Source: Ruminococcaceae bacterium UBA1375 (lineage in GTDB: Bacteria > Bacillota > Clostridia > Oscillospirales > Ruminococcaceae). Taken from it: a stretch of DNA of 64,000 bases. Positions 40,180-47,265 of the stretch are shown piece by piece; position 1 is the first letter of the stretch; every line of letters begins with the position of its first letter. The stretch covers positions 34,982-98,981 of the forward strand of contig DBRF01000004.1 in the NCBI GenBank assembly GCA_002305795.1, written 5' to 3'. Under the pieces are notes generated by a model. It was not told the DNA's origin and did not search any database. It saw nothing but the letters and a program-made list of their open reading frames with translations. Position numbers and translations under genes: made by a program.

Positions 40180-40208
40180 ATTATACCCATTTCCTCCGGC
40201 TTTGTCAA
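40180..40208 (-). promoter_or_regulatory. strong promoter of the antitoxin RNA
   Basis: Consensus TTGACA (40208-40203), 17-base spacer, consensus TATAAT (40185-40180) on the minus strand, with no reading frame behind it. Confidence 0.75.
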
Positions 40209-40255
40209 GCTGAATCCCACCCGACCCCCACGGCCGGGATTTTTTATTCTCCCTC

Positions 40256-40456
40256 TCAATTCTGCTGGGGATTGAAGAAGCGGGTCAAATCTTCGCTGGT
40301 AATGACCCCGTTCTGGGCCTCGTAATCCGACACCAGCTTGCGGATGAGTTGCTCCAGCTCCCGGTTGGCGGAACGGCCGTTGGCATCGGCAATGTAGCGA
40401 AATTTTTCAAACAACTCCCGGTCTAATCGCATGGTATATCCTACTTTGTTGGCCAT
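40256..40456 (-). CDS. Arc-like ribbon-helix-helix DNA-binding protein
   Basis: 66 residues. The ribbon strand is VGYTMRLDRELFEKF and helix B is GRSANRELEQLIRKLVSDYE, with the Arc-type N-R-E-L-E block. Such proteins bind operators as dimers of dimers and often repress themselves. ATG 40456 has GTGGAG upstream. Upstream, a GGTGTCA-tag-TGACACC palindrome lies between this gene and the divergent SLOG-fold gene, the likely operator. No toxin partner was seen. Confidence 0.8.
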   Translation of the reverse strand: MANKVGYTMRLDRELFEKFRYIADANGRSANRELEQLIRKLVSDYEAQNGVITSEDLTRFFNPQQN

Positions 40457-40504
40457 GGTATTCACTCCACAAACTGATTCTTTATTTTTATTGTATCCAA
40501 AATC

Positions 40505-40560
40505 TTGAAAAGACATCAGTTTGGTGTTATAATGGTGTCATAGTGACACCACATTATAAT
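40505..40560. promoter_or_regulatory. facing promoters with shared palindromic operator
   Basis: Plus strand: TTGAAA (40505-40510), 17 bases, TATAAT (40528-40533). Minus strand: TATAAT (40558-40553). Between them is GGTGTCA-TAG-TGACACC (40534-40550), a perfect 7-bp inverted repeat. Confidence 0.65.
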
Positions 40561-40737
40561 TATTTTCTATCAGCTTCTTTGCAAGTCTTGCAGGAATGCG
40601 AACCTCACTGCCAACCCGACCATAAGCTGCCGGATTGGGTGACGGCCGGTTTTGAGGTGAGAGGCCGGCCCTTTCCGTCAAACGGCGGAAACGTTTCTGC
40701 AAGCCTTTCAAAGGAGCTGATGGATAGGAGGGATTCC

Positions 40738-41067
40738 ATGAAAGTTGCCATTATTGGTTCCCGGGGTCTGACGGTGGAGGATTTTTCCCCCTACCTTCCC
40801 CCCGACACCACCGAACTGGTTTCCGGCGGCGCCAAAGGCATCGACCAGTGCGTGGCCCGGTACGCCCAGGCCAGGGGAATCCCCCTGACGGAATTTCTCC
40901 CGGAGTACAGCCGCTACCGGCGGGGTGCGCCGCTCAAACGCAATGAGCAGATCGTCAACTACAGCGACCTGGTCATCGCCTTCTGGGACGGAGCGTCCAA
41001 AGGCACCCAGTACACCATGAACTACTGCGAAAAAACCGGCACCCCCCTGAAAGTAGTGCGGTTATAA
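40738..41067 (+). CDS. small SLOG/DprA-like Rossmann-fold protein
   Basis: 109 residues. KVAIIGSRGLTVEDF is the nucleotide-binding strand-loop of SLOG proteins, GGAKGIDQCVARYA the second conserved loop, and FLPEYSRYRRGAPLKRNEQIVNYSDLVIAFWDG the third block (cited as RRGAPLKRNEQIVNYSDLVI). Such proteins bind nucleotides or nucleotide-like signals; relatives include YpsA and DprA. The leader of about 190 bases is unusually long and structured. ATG 40738 has TAGGAGGG upstream. Confidence 0.78.
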   Translation: MKVAIIGSRGLTVEDFSPYLPPDTTELVSGGAKGIDQCVARYAQARGIPLTEFLPEYSRYRRGAPLKRNEQIVNYSDLVIAFWDGASKGTQYTMNYCEKTGTPLKVVRL

Positions 41068-41072
41068 CAAAT

Positions 41073-41120
41073 CCCGGCTTTTCCGACGCAAACTGCGTTT
41101 TGAAAGCCGGGCATTTTTTT
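41073..41120 (+). terminator. terminator after the SLOG gene, before convergent recG
   Basis: CCCGGCTTTTC (41073-41083) and GAAAGCCGGG (41102-41111), followed by CATTTTTTT. Confidence 0.75.
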
Positions 41121-41123
41121 GCT

Positions 41124-43160
41124 TTAATTGCTGGTCTGTGCCGCAAACATCCGCTCCACTTCTTCCCGAAGAAGGCGGTGTTCCGATTTATGCAAGCCGG
41201 GGTCCTCCTCCAACACCGCCTGGGCCGCTTCCCTGGCCTGTTCCAGCTGGGCCAGGTCGGTGGCAAAGTCCGCCATTTTCAGCTGGGGAAGGCCGTGCTG
41301 ACGGCGGCCGAAAAAGTCGCCGGGGCCCCGGAGTTTCAGGTCCTGCTGGGCCAGTTCAAAGCCGTCATTGGTTTGGCAGAGCAACTTCAGCCGGGTGCGG
41401 GTGGCGGGCTGGTCATGGTCGGAAATCAGGATGCAGTGGCTCTGCTCACTGCCCCGGCCTACCCGTCCTCGAAGCTGGTGAAGCTGGCTGAGGCCGAACC
41501 GCTCGGCGTTTTCCACCACCATCACCACGGCGTTGGGCACGTCCACCCCCACTTCCACCACAGTGGTGGACACCAGCAGCTGGAGCTTGCCCTGGGCAAA
41601 CTGCTCCATCACCCCTTCCTTTTCCGCTCCCTTCATCTTGCCGTGCAAAAAGCCGATGGAAGCCCCTTCCAGGGGCGTACCCCGCAGACCCTGCCGGTAG
41701 CGCTTCAGGCTCACCAGTTCGCAGTCGGTTTCCTCGATCATGGGGCAGACGATGTACCCCTGGAAGCCCTTGTCCAGGAAATCCCGAACGAAGCCCAGGG
41801 CACGGGTACGCTTGCCGGAGTCGATCAGCCAGGTCTTTACCGGTTTCCGGCCTTTTGGCATCTGGCGGATCACCGAAAGGTCCAGCTCTCCGTACATCAT
41901 CAGCGCCAGGGTTCGGGGGATGGGGGTGGCGCTCATCACCAGGCAGTGGGGATGCTCTCCCTTTTGACTGAGCAGGGAGCGTTGTTCCACCCCAAAGCGG
42001 TGCTGTTCGTCGGTAATCACCAGCCCCAACCGGGCAAACTCCACCCCCTGCTGAATCAGGGCCTGGGTGCCTACCACCACCTGGATTTCTCCCGCTGCAA
42101 TCTGCTTTAAGGTTTCCCGGCGCTGGGCGGCGGGCTGGCTTCCCACCAGCAGGCCGCAGGAGATGCCAAGCCCGGAAAGCATTTTGGTGAGGGTTTCCAG
42201 GTGCTGCCGGGCCAGCAGTTCGGTGGGGGCCATCATGGCGGCCTGCCCTCCGTTTTTGGACATGAGATAGCACAGCGCCGCCGCCACCACCGTTTTGCCG
42301 CAGCCCACGTCCCCCTGAATCAGCCGGTTCATGGCCACCTCTCCGGTGCAGTCCCGGATACAGTCGGCAATGGCCTGACTTTGGCCGTCGGTGAGGGAAA
42401 AGGAAAGCTGCTGCAAAAAGGGGGTCAAATCGGTATCGGCCAGACGGAAGGCAGTATGTTCCCGCCGCCGGGAACGGATCTGTCCCATGCCCAGGCTCAG
42501 CAGGAAAAATTCCTCAAAGATCAGCCGCCGCCGGGACAGCTCCAGCGCATGGCGGTCGGCGGGAAAGTGGATGTTTTCGTAGGCGTACCGCATCCGGCAG
42601 AGGCCGTATTTTTGCAGCACCCACTCCGGCAGCACGTCCTCCAAATGGTCCCCCCATTCCTTCAGGGCCTGGCGCATATTGGTGCAGATCATCTTATTGG
42701 TCAGCCCCTGAGTGAGAGGATACACCGGGCGGATGGCGCTTTCCCGGTCTGGGTCCAGCACCTGGGGGGAGTTCATCTCCCGGCGGAGCAGTCCCCCGGT
42801 GATCTTGCCGTAAAAGCAGTAGGTGTGCTCCAGTTCCAAGGCTTGGTAGGCATAGATGTTGTTGAAGATGGTGACAGTGAGCTGGCCTTCCCCATCGGTG
42901 ACATATACCTTAAACAAGCTCAGTCCCTTGCGGATGCGCTGTTCTCCCTGTTTGCGGAACACCGTCCCCTGGACGCACACCGTCTCCCCCGGCTGGGCCT
43001 GCAAGATGGGCACAGGATTGGAAAAATCCATCCAGGTCCGGGGATAGTAACGCAAAAGGGAGCAGAGATCCTCTACTCCCAATTTTTCATAGTATTTTGC
43101 CCGCTGTTCCCCTACGCCTTTCAGGCTGCGGATGGAGGGGCATTCGGTCTGGTTCTTCAC
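41124..43160 (-). CDS. recG: ATP-dependent DNA helicase RecG
   Basis: 678 residues, full length. The N-terminal wedge domain includes SIRSLKGVGEQRAKYYEKLG and an OB fold; helicase motifs are Walker A LIQGDVGCGKT, DEQHRFGVEQR, MSATPIPRT, and motif VI VGRGSEQSHC. RecG reverses stalled replication forks and remodels Holliday junctions. The start is GTG 43160 with GTGGAG upstream. Typical operon asp23-fakA-recG. Confidence 0.95.
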   Translation of the reverse strand: MKNQTECPSIRSLKGVGEQRAKYYEKLGVEDLCSLLRYYPRTWMDFSNPVPILQAQPGETVCVQGTVFRKQGEQRIRKGLSLFKVYVTDGEGQLTVTIFNNIYAYQALELEHTYCFYGKITGGLLRREMNSPQVLDPDRESAIRPVYPLTQGLTNKMICTNMRQALKEWGDHLEDVLPEWVLQKYGLCRMRYAYENIHFPADRHALELSRRRLIFEEFFLLSLGMGQIRSRRREHTAFRLADTDLTPFLQQLSFSLTDGQSQAIADCIRDCTGEVAMNRLIQGDVGCGKTVVAAALCYLMSKNGGQAAMMAPTELLARQHLETLTKMLSGLGISCGLLVGSQPAAQRRETLKQIAAGEIQVVVGTQALIQQGVEFARLGLVITDEQHRFGVEQRSLLSQKGEHPHCLVMSATPIPRTLALMMYGELDLSVIRQMPKGRKPVKTWLIDSGKRTRALGFVRDFLDKGFQGYIVCPMIEETDCELVSLKRYRQGLRGTPLEGASIGFLHGKMKGAEKEGVMEQFAQGKLQLLVSTTVVEVGVDVPNAVVMVVENAERFGLSQLHQLRGRVGRGSEQSHCILISDHDQPATRTRLKLLCQTNDGFELAQQDLKLRGPGDFFGRRQHGLPQLKMADFATDLAQLEQAREAAQAVLEEDPGLHKSEHRLLREEVERMFAAQTSN

Positions 43161-43166
43161 GGCTGA

Positions 43167-44816
43167 TTACTCCACCGAAATGATATAGTAGTACACCGGC
43201 TGGCCGCCGTTGACCAAGCTGATTTCGCAGCTGTCGCCGAACTTGTCCCGGAGAGGCTGCACCGCTTCCTGAGCCTGATCTTCGGTGACGTCGCTGCCGT
43301 AGAGAATGGTGATAAAGCCGGGAGCGTCGGATTTTTTCACCAGATGGCGGGTCAAACGGTACAGGGCTTTGGGGAGCTGATCCTCCACAAAGTCCAGCTT
43401 GCCGCCGTCCAGGGCCAGGATTTCTCCCTGACGGATTTTGTGGCCCTCGTAGTCGGAATCCCGGGCGGCAAAGGTAATCTGGCCGGACTGCACCCGGTCC
43501 AAAGCACGGGTCATATTCACCCGGTTTTCCTGGAAGTTGGAGTCCGGGTCAAAGGCCAGCATGGCGGAAAGTCCCTGGGGAATGGAGCGGGTTTGCAGCA
43601 CGCAGACCCGGCGGTCCGCCAGCTTTTCCGCCTGTTCCGCCGCCATAATGATGTTCTTGTTGTTGGGCAGCACAAACACCGTCTGGGCCGGGGTGGCTTC
43701 CACCGCCTGGAGAATGTCGTCGGTGCTGGGATTCATAGTCTGGCCGCCGCTGACGATCCGGTCTACTCCCAAATCTGCAAACAGGCTCTGAACTCCGGCG
43801 CCTGCCGCCACCGCCACAAAGCCGTAAGGATTTTTCGGTTCCGCCCAGGGCAGTTCCGCTTCCTTGGCCATAGCCTCGGTCTTTTTTGCGGCGTTCTGCT
43901 CCCGCATGTTCTCTACCTTCATGTTCACCAAGCTGCCATAGAGAAGCCCTTCTTCAAAGGCTTTGCCGGGATGGTCGGTGTGGACATGAACCTTGATGAT
44001 GGAGTCGTCGTCCACTACCACCACGCAGTCGCCGATGCTTTCCAGGTAGGCACGGAGGGCCAGAGGATCCCGGCTTTCCTTGTTTTTGTTGACGATAAAC
44101 TCGGTGCAGTAGGTGAAGTTGATCACTTCATCGAACTGGGCAAAGGGGTTGCTTTCGCTGACCGCAGGAGCTTTGGGTTTTTCGCTGGCCAGAGTATACC
44201 CTTCCTTACCCTGGAACACCACCTGCATTCCCAGCAGAATGGTGTACAGCCCCATGCCCCCGGCGTCCACCACACCGGCTTTTTTCAGCACCGGCAGCAG
44301 CTCGGGGGTCTGGTCCAGGGCCTGTTTTGCGGCGGACACAATGACATCGAACACTTCCACCGCATCCTTGCCCGCCATGGCGGCTTCTTCCCCGGCCTCA
44401 CTGGCCAGCCGCGCCACGGTGAGGATGGTGCCTTCCGTGGGGTTCATCACCGCTTTGTAGGCGCTTTCGGTGCCCAGCTTTAAGGCGTAGGCCACGTCCG
44501 AGCCGTTGGCTTCCACCCTGCCTTTCAGTCCCTTGGAAAAACCCCGGAACAGCAAAGAGAGGATTACCCCGGAATTGCCCCGGGCGCCCCGGAGCAGTGC
44601 GGTGGCGAAAGCCTTGGCCACCTCCCCGATGGGGGCGGATTCTTCCAGGGCCTCCACCGCCTTTTTCCCATTGGTCATGGTCATGGACATATTGGTGCCG
44701 GTGTCGCCGTCCGGCACCGGGAACACATTCAGCTCATCCACCTTGGATTTTTCGTTGATGATATGGTTGGCGGCACTGATTACCGCCTGAGCAAACAAAC
44801 TGCCGCTGATATTCAT
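43167..44816 (-). CDS. fakA: fatty acid kinase catalytic subunit (FakA/YloV, DAK-like)
   Basis: 549 residues. The DhaL-type ATP domain has VFPVPDGDTGTNM and GARGNSGVILS (Mg2+/ATP binding); the middle and C-terminal domains continue to the family end. FakA phosphorylates exogenous fatty acids held by FakB proteins. No fakB is in the window. ATG 44816 with AAAGGAAC upstream. Operon asp23-fakA-recG, with a palindrome over the common promoter. Confidence 0.92.
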   Translation of the reverse strand: MNISGSLFAQAVISAANHIINEKSKVDELNVFPVPDGDTGTNMSMTMTNGKKAVEALEESAPIGEVAKAFATALLRGARGNSGVILSLLFRGFSKGLKGRVEANGSDVAYALKLGTESAYKAVMNPTEGTILTVARLASEAGEEAAMAGKDAVEVFDVIVSAAKQALDQTPELLPVLKKAGVVDAGGMGLYTILLGMQVVFQGKEGYTLASEKPKAPAVSESNPFAQFDEVINFTYCTEFIVNKNKESRDPLALRAYLESIGDCVVVVDDDSIIKVHVHTDHPGKAFEEGLLYGSLVNMKVENMREQNAAKKTEAMAKEAELPWAEPKNPYGFVAVAAGAGVQSLFADLGVDRIVSGGQTMNPSTDDILQAVEATPAQTVFVLPNNKNIIMAAEQAEKLADRRVCVLQTRSIPQGLSAMLAFDPDSNFQENRVNMTRALDRVQSGQITFAARDSDYEGHKIRQGEILALDGGKLDFVEDQLPKALYRLTRHLVKKSDAPGFITILYGSDVTEDQAQEAVQPLRDKFGDSCEISLVNGGQPVYYYIISVE

Positions 44817-44845
44817 GCGCAATGTTCCTTTCCTGCTCCTAATTC

Positions 44846-45202
44846 CTACTGTTTCAGGCCGTCCACATAGACGTTGACCCGCAGTACCCGAATGCCGGTG
44901 GTATCCTCTACGGTATAGGTAACTTTATTGATAATGCTTTTGACAATGGCGGAAATGTTGGTGCCGTACAGCACGATGATATGCAGGTCAATCAAAAGCC
45001 CATCGTCCTTGCTGCGCACTCGGATGCCACGGTCCAGCGCATCGGTTTTGCTCCGGTAGAGTTTTGCCAACGGGCTCTTTTGCGCGGGGGTCACTGCCAT
45101 GCCTGCCACGCCGAAGCAGGAAACCACTGCCCGTCCCACCAGATCTACCAGAAAGCTGTGGGAAACCCGGATGGTGCCCAGATGATTTTCTAATGTGACC
45201 AA
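44846..45202 (-). CDS. Asp23/Gls24 (YloU) family protein
   Basis: 118 residues. Typical VTLENHLGTIRVSHSFLVDLVGRAV start, KSKTD... and DGLLIDLHIIVLYGTNI, ending GIRVLRVNVYVDGLK. These small proteins sit at the membrane or envelope in many Firmicutes and are almost always next to fakA. Start is TTG 45202 with GGGAGG eight bases upstream; no ATG fits. First gene of the operon. Confidence 0.88.
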   Translation of the reverse strand: MVTLENHLGTIRVSHSFLVDLVGRAVVSCFGVAGMAVTPAQKSPLAKLYRSKTDALDRGIRVRSKDDGLLIDLHIIVLYGTNISAIVKSIINKVTYTVEDTTGIRVLRVNVYVDGLKQ

Positions 45203-45231
45203 AACGATCGCCTCCCTGGACGCAATACTTG

Positions 45232-45272
45232 ATACTTGTAACAAGTATACACGTTTTTTACAAAAAACGCAA
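45232..45272 (-). promoter_or_regulatory. asp23-fakA-recG promoter with perfect palindromic operator
   Basis: TTGCGT (45272-45267), 17 bases, TATACT (45249-45244). ATACTTGT-A-ACAAGTAT (45232-45248) overlaps the -10 box. Confidence 0.65.
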
Positions 45273-45473
45273 GCATTCCCTGTGATTTCCTCTCGGTTTT
45301 CCGGCGGCGCTGCATATTTTGCTTGGTTGGGAAGATACTAATTCCGGCAATGGGGGAAAAGCCGTTTTTTGATGGAACGAGCCGCTGCGTTTGCCTTTTT
45401 CCCCATCGCACAGAAGCCGCCCGGCAGTTTGGGGCGGCTTTCTTATTGGGTAGGAGCATGAAAAGTGGGAAAA
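45273..45473. other. structured non-coding spacer
   Basis: No gene seen. Contains AAGCCGCC ... GGCGGCTT (45413-45440, T-run only on the plus strand) and imperfect longer stems. Confidence 0.4.
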
Positions 45474-46244
45474 TCAGCTGCTTCGCCTCTGCTTGAGCTG
45501 AAGCCGCAGCTTATCGGCAATCAACGCAATAAACTCGCTGTTCGTGGGTTTGCCCTTGCTGCCCTGGATGGTGTAGCCGAAAAACTCGTTGAGAGTGTCC
45601 ACATCTCCCCGGGAAAACGCCACTTCAATGGCATGGCGGATGGCCCGCTCCACCCGCTGGGTGGTGGTTCCGAATTTTTCCGCAATGGTGGGGTACAGCA
45701 TTTTGGTGACGTAGTTAATCATGTCGCTGTCCTGAATGGTCAGCAGAATGGCTTCCCGCACATAGGCGTACCCCTTGATGTGGGCCGGTACCCCCATTTT
45801 ATGGATGATGTCGGTGACCATCACCTCCAGATCCCCCTGGGTGGCGTCCGCCCCCACGGTGCGGTAGCTGCCCAAATGCCGGGAAAGGTTCACCACCCGG
45901 TCCTTCAGGTATTCCAAATCGAAGGGCCGCAGCAGATACCCCGCCGCACCGTGACTCATGATTTCCTTTTCCACATGACTGTTGTCGTAAGCGCTGGTCA
46001 CCAAAAACGCCGGAGCAGGAGTCAGGGTTTTGGCAAAGGACAGGATGCCGATGGCGTCGATATGGGGCATATAGCACTCCATCACCACGATATCCGGCCG
46101 GTATTGCACAATTCCCTGATACACTTCCATGCCGTCCTTGGGTACTGTTTTTACGTCCAAATCCTCTTTTTGCAGCATTTCCTTGCAGATCAATCCGTAA
46201 TTTAAGGTGTCGTCTCCGATCAAAACCTTCGCCAGTTGTTTCAT
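45474..46244 (-). CDS. spo0A: Spo0A, sporulation master regulator, atypical receiver
   Basis: 256 residues. N-terminal receiver (about 4-120), C-terminal Spo0A DNA-binding domain (HIKGYAYVREAILLTIQDSD, KMLYPTIAEKFGTTTQRVER, AIRHAIEVAFSRGDVDTLNE, FFGYTIQGSKGKPTNSEFIA). The receiver is odd: the acidic pair (GDDT, Asp11/12) is kept, but the phospho-acceptor position reads VVMECYMPH (Glu56 where Asp is expected) and the switch lysine is Arg106 (YLLRPFD). Glu could mimic phosphorylation. ATG 46244 has AGAGG upstream; the longer frame adds unrelated sequence. Normally adjacent to spoIVB; here about 9 kb apart. Confidence 0.92.
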   Translation of the reverse strand: MKQLAKVLIGDDTLNYGLICKEMLQKEDLDVKTVPKDGMEVYQGIVQYRPDIVVMECYMPHIDAIGILSFAKTLTPAPAFLVTSAYDNSHVEKEIMSHGAAGYLLRPFDLEYLKDRVVNLSRHLGSYRTVGADATQGDLEVMVTDIIHKMGVPAHIKGYAYVREAILLTIQDSDMINYVTKMLYPTIAEKFGTTTQRVERAIRHAIEVAFSRGDVDTLNEFFGYTIQGSKGKPTNSEFIALIADKLRLQLKQRRSS

Positions 46245-46329
46245 CTCAGAACCTCTTTCCTTCTTCGCCTTCCCCCCGCCGTCCACTGACCGCAGGGGGA
46301 AGAAGTATCTCATCTGGTTTCGTTTCCTA

Positions 46330-46358
46330 ATATTACCATATTTTTCCAGCTTGTTCAA
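46330..46358 (-). promoter_or_regulatory. spo0A promoter
   Basis: TTGAAC (46358-46353), 17 bases, TAATAT (46335-46330) on the minus strand. The rest of 46245-46546 holds this and the response-regulator promoter only. Confidence 0.6.
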
Positions 46359-46490
46359 GGGGAAAATTCAACTTTGGGGAAAAAATCGGTGGGAGCGCAC
46401 CGGCGGGGGAAGGAATTTGAAACAGTCTGCCGGAACAAGAGGTCGAAGAAAGGGGAGAAAAGAAAAAGGCGGTGGAATTATCGGGGGGAT

Positions 46491-46519
46491 TTGCGTCGGA
46501 TATGGGAGCGTGCTATACT
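46491..46519 (+). promoter_or_regulatory. response-regulator promoter
   Basis: TTGCGT (46491-46496), 17 bases, TATACT (46514-46519). Confidence 0.65.
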
Positions 46520-46546
46520 AGGCTCAGGAAAAGGAGGCGGCCTTGG

Positions 46547-47209
46547 ATGAAACAGATCGCAATTATTGACGACGATATGGCCATTGGAACCATGTTGGAA
46601 GAGGTGCTGACCCAGGAGGGCTACGGGGTGCTGCGAGCCTATTCCGGCACCGAAGCGCTGTACCTGCTGGAGCAGCACAAACCGGATTTAGTGCTGCTGG
46701 ATTTGATGCTGCCCGGCCTGTCCGGGGAAGAGCTGCTTCCCAAAATCCAGGGAATCCCGGTGATTGTCCTCAGCGCCAAAGCCCAGATCCAGGACAAAGT
46801 GGACCTGCTGCTGGGCGGGGCGGCGGACTATCTCACCAAACCCTTTGACGTCCGGGAACTTCTGGCCCGGATCGCCGTGCAGCTGCGCCGGCCCAGCGCC
46901 GCCGGGGGAAAATTGGCCTGGGGCGAACTGGAGCTGGATCCAAATACCCACCAGGTCCTGGTAGGCGGACAGCAGGTCCATCTCACCAAAACGGAATACG
47001 GCATCCTGCGGATTCTGCTGGAACATCAGGGCCAGGTGGTGACCAAGACGGTACTGCTGGACCGAATCAGCCGGGACACCCCGGACTGCGTGGAAAGCTC
47101 CCTGAAGGTCCATGTGAGCAACCTGCGCAAAAAACTGCGGCAGGCCGGGGGGAAGGATTACATCGAGACGGTCTGGGGCATCGGCTTTACCCTTTCGGAA
47201 CAGGGCTGA
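46547..47209 (+). CDS. OmpR-family response regulator
   Basis: 220 residues. Receiver domain with IIDDDMAIG (acidic pair), phospho-acceptor in LVLLDLMLPG and YLTKPFDV (Lys); DNA-binding domain with winged helix (LTKTEYGILRILLEH, VESSLKVHVSNLRKKL, IETVWGIGFTL). No kinase gene is adjacent; the most likely partner is the histidine kinase at 54512-55405, 7 kb away past the exporter genes. AAAGGAGG precedes the ATG. Confidence 0.92.
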   Translation: MKQIAIIDDDMAIGTMLEEVLTQEGYGVLRAYSGTEALYLLEQHKPDLVLLDLMLPGLSGEELLPKIQGIPVIVLSAKAQIQDKVDLLLGGAADYLTKPFDVRELLARIAVQLRRPSAAGGKLAWGELELDPNTHQVLVGGQQVHLTKTEYGILRILLEHQGQVVTKTVLLDRISRDTPDCVESSLKVHVSNLRKKLRQAGGKDYIETVWGIGFTLSEQG

Positions 47210-47222
47210 ACTGCCGCCCCTG

Positions 47223-47258
47223 CAAAAAAGGCGCCGCAGCCTTGGCCGCAGCACCTTT
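47223..47258 (-). terminator. terminator after the exporter genes
   Basis: AAAGGTGCTGCGGCC pairs with GGCTGCGGCGCCTTT with one mismatch, then TTTTTTGC on the minus strand. Confidence 0.75.
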
Positions 47259-47265
47259 CTCAAAA

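Noticed and set aside
45190..45459. 89-residue minus-strand frame between spo0A and asp23
   Set aside because: It spans the asp23 promoter and operator and has no ribosome-binding site.
46435..46450. possible Spo0A box (GGTCGAA) upstream of the response regulator
   Set aside because: Only six of seven positions match TGTCGAA and such matches are frequent by chance.
46207..46521. 104-residue plus-strand frame between spo0A and the response regulator
   Set aside because: Overlaps the spo0A start and promoter; low-complexity Lys/Gly/Arg sequence.
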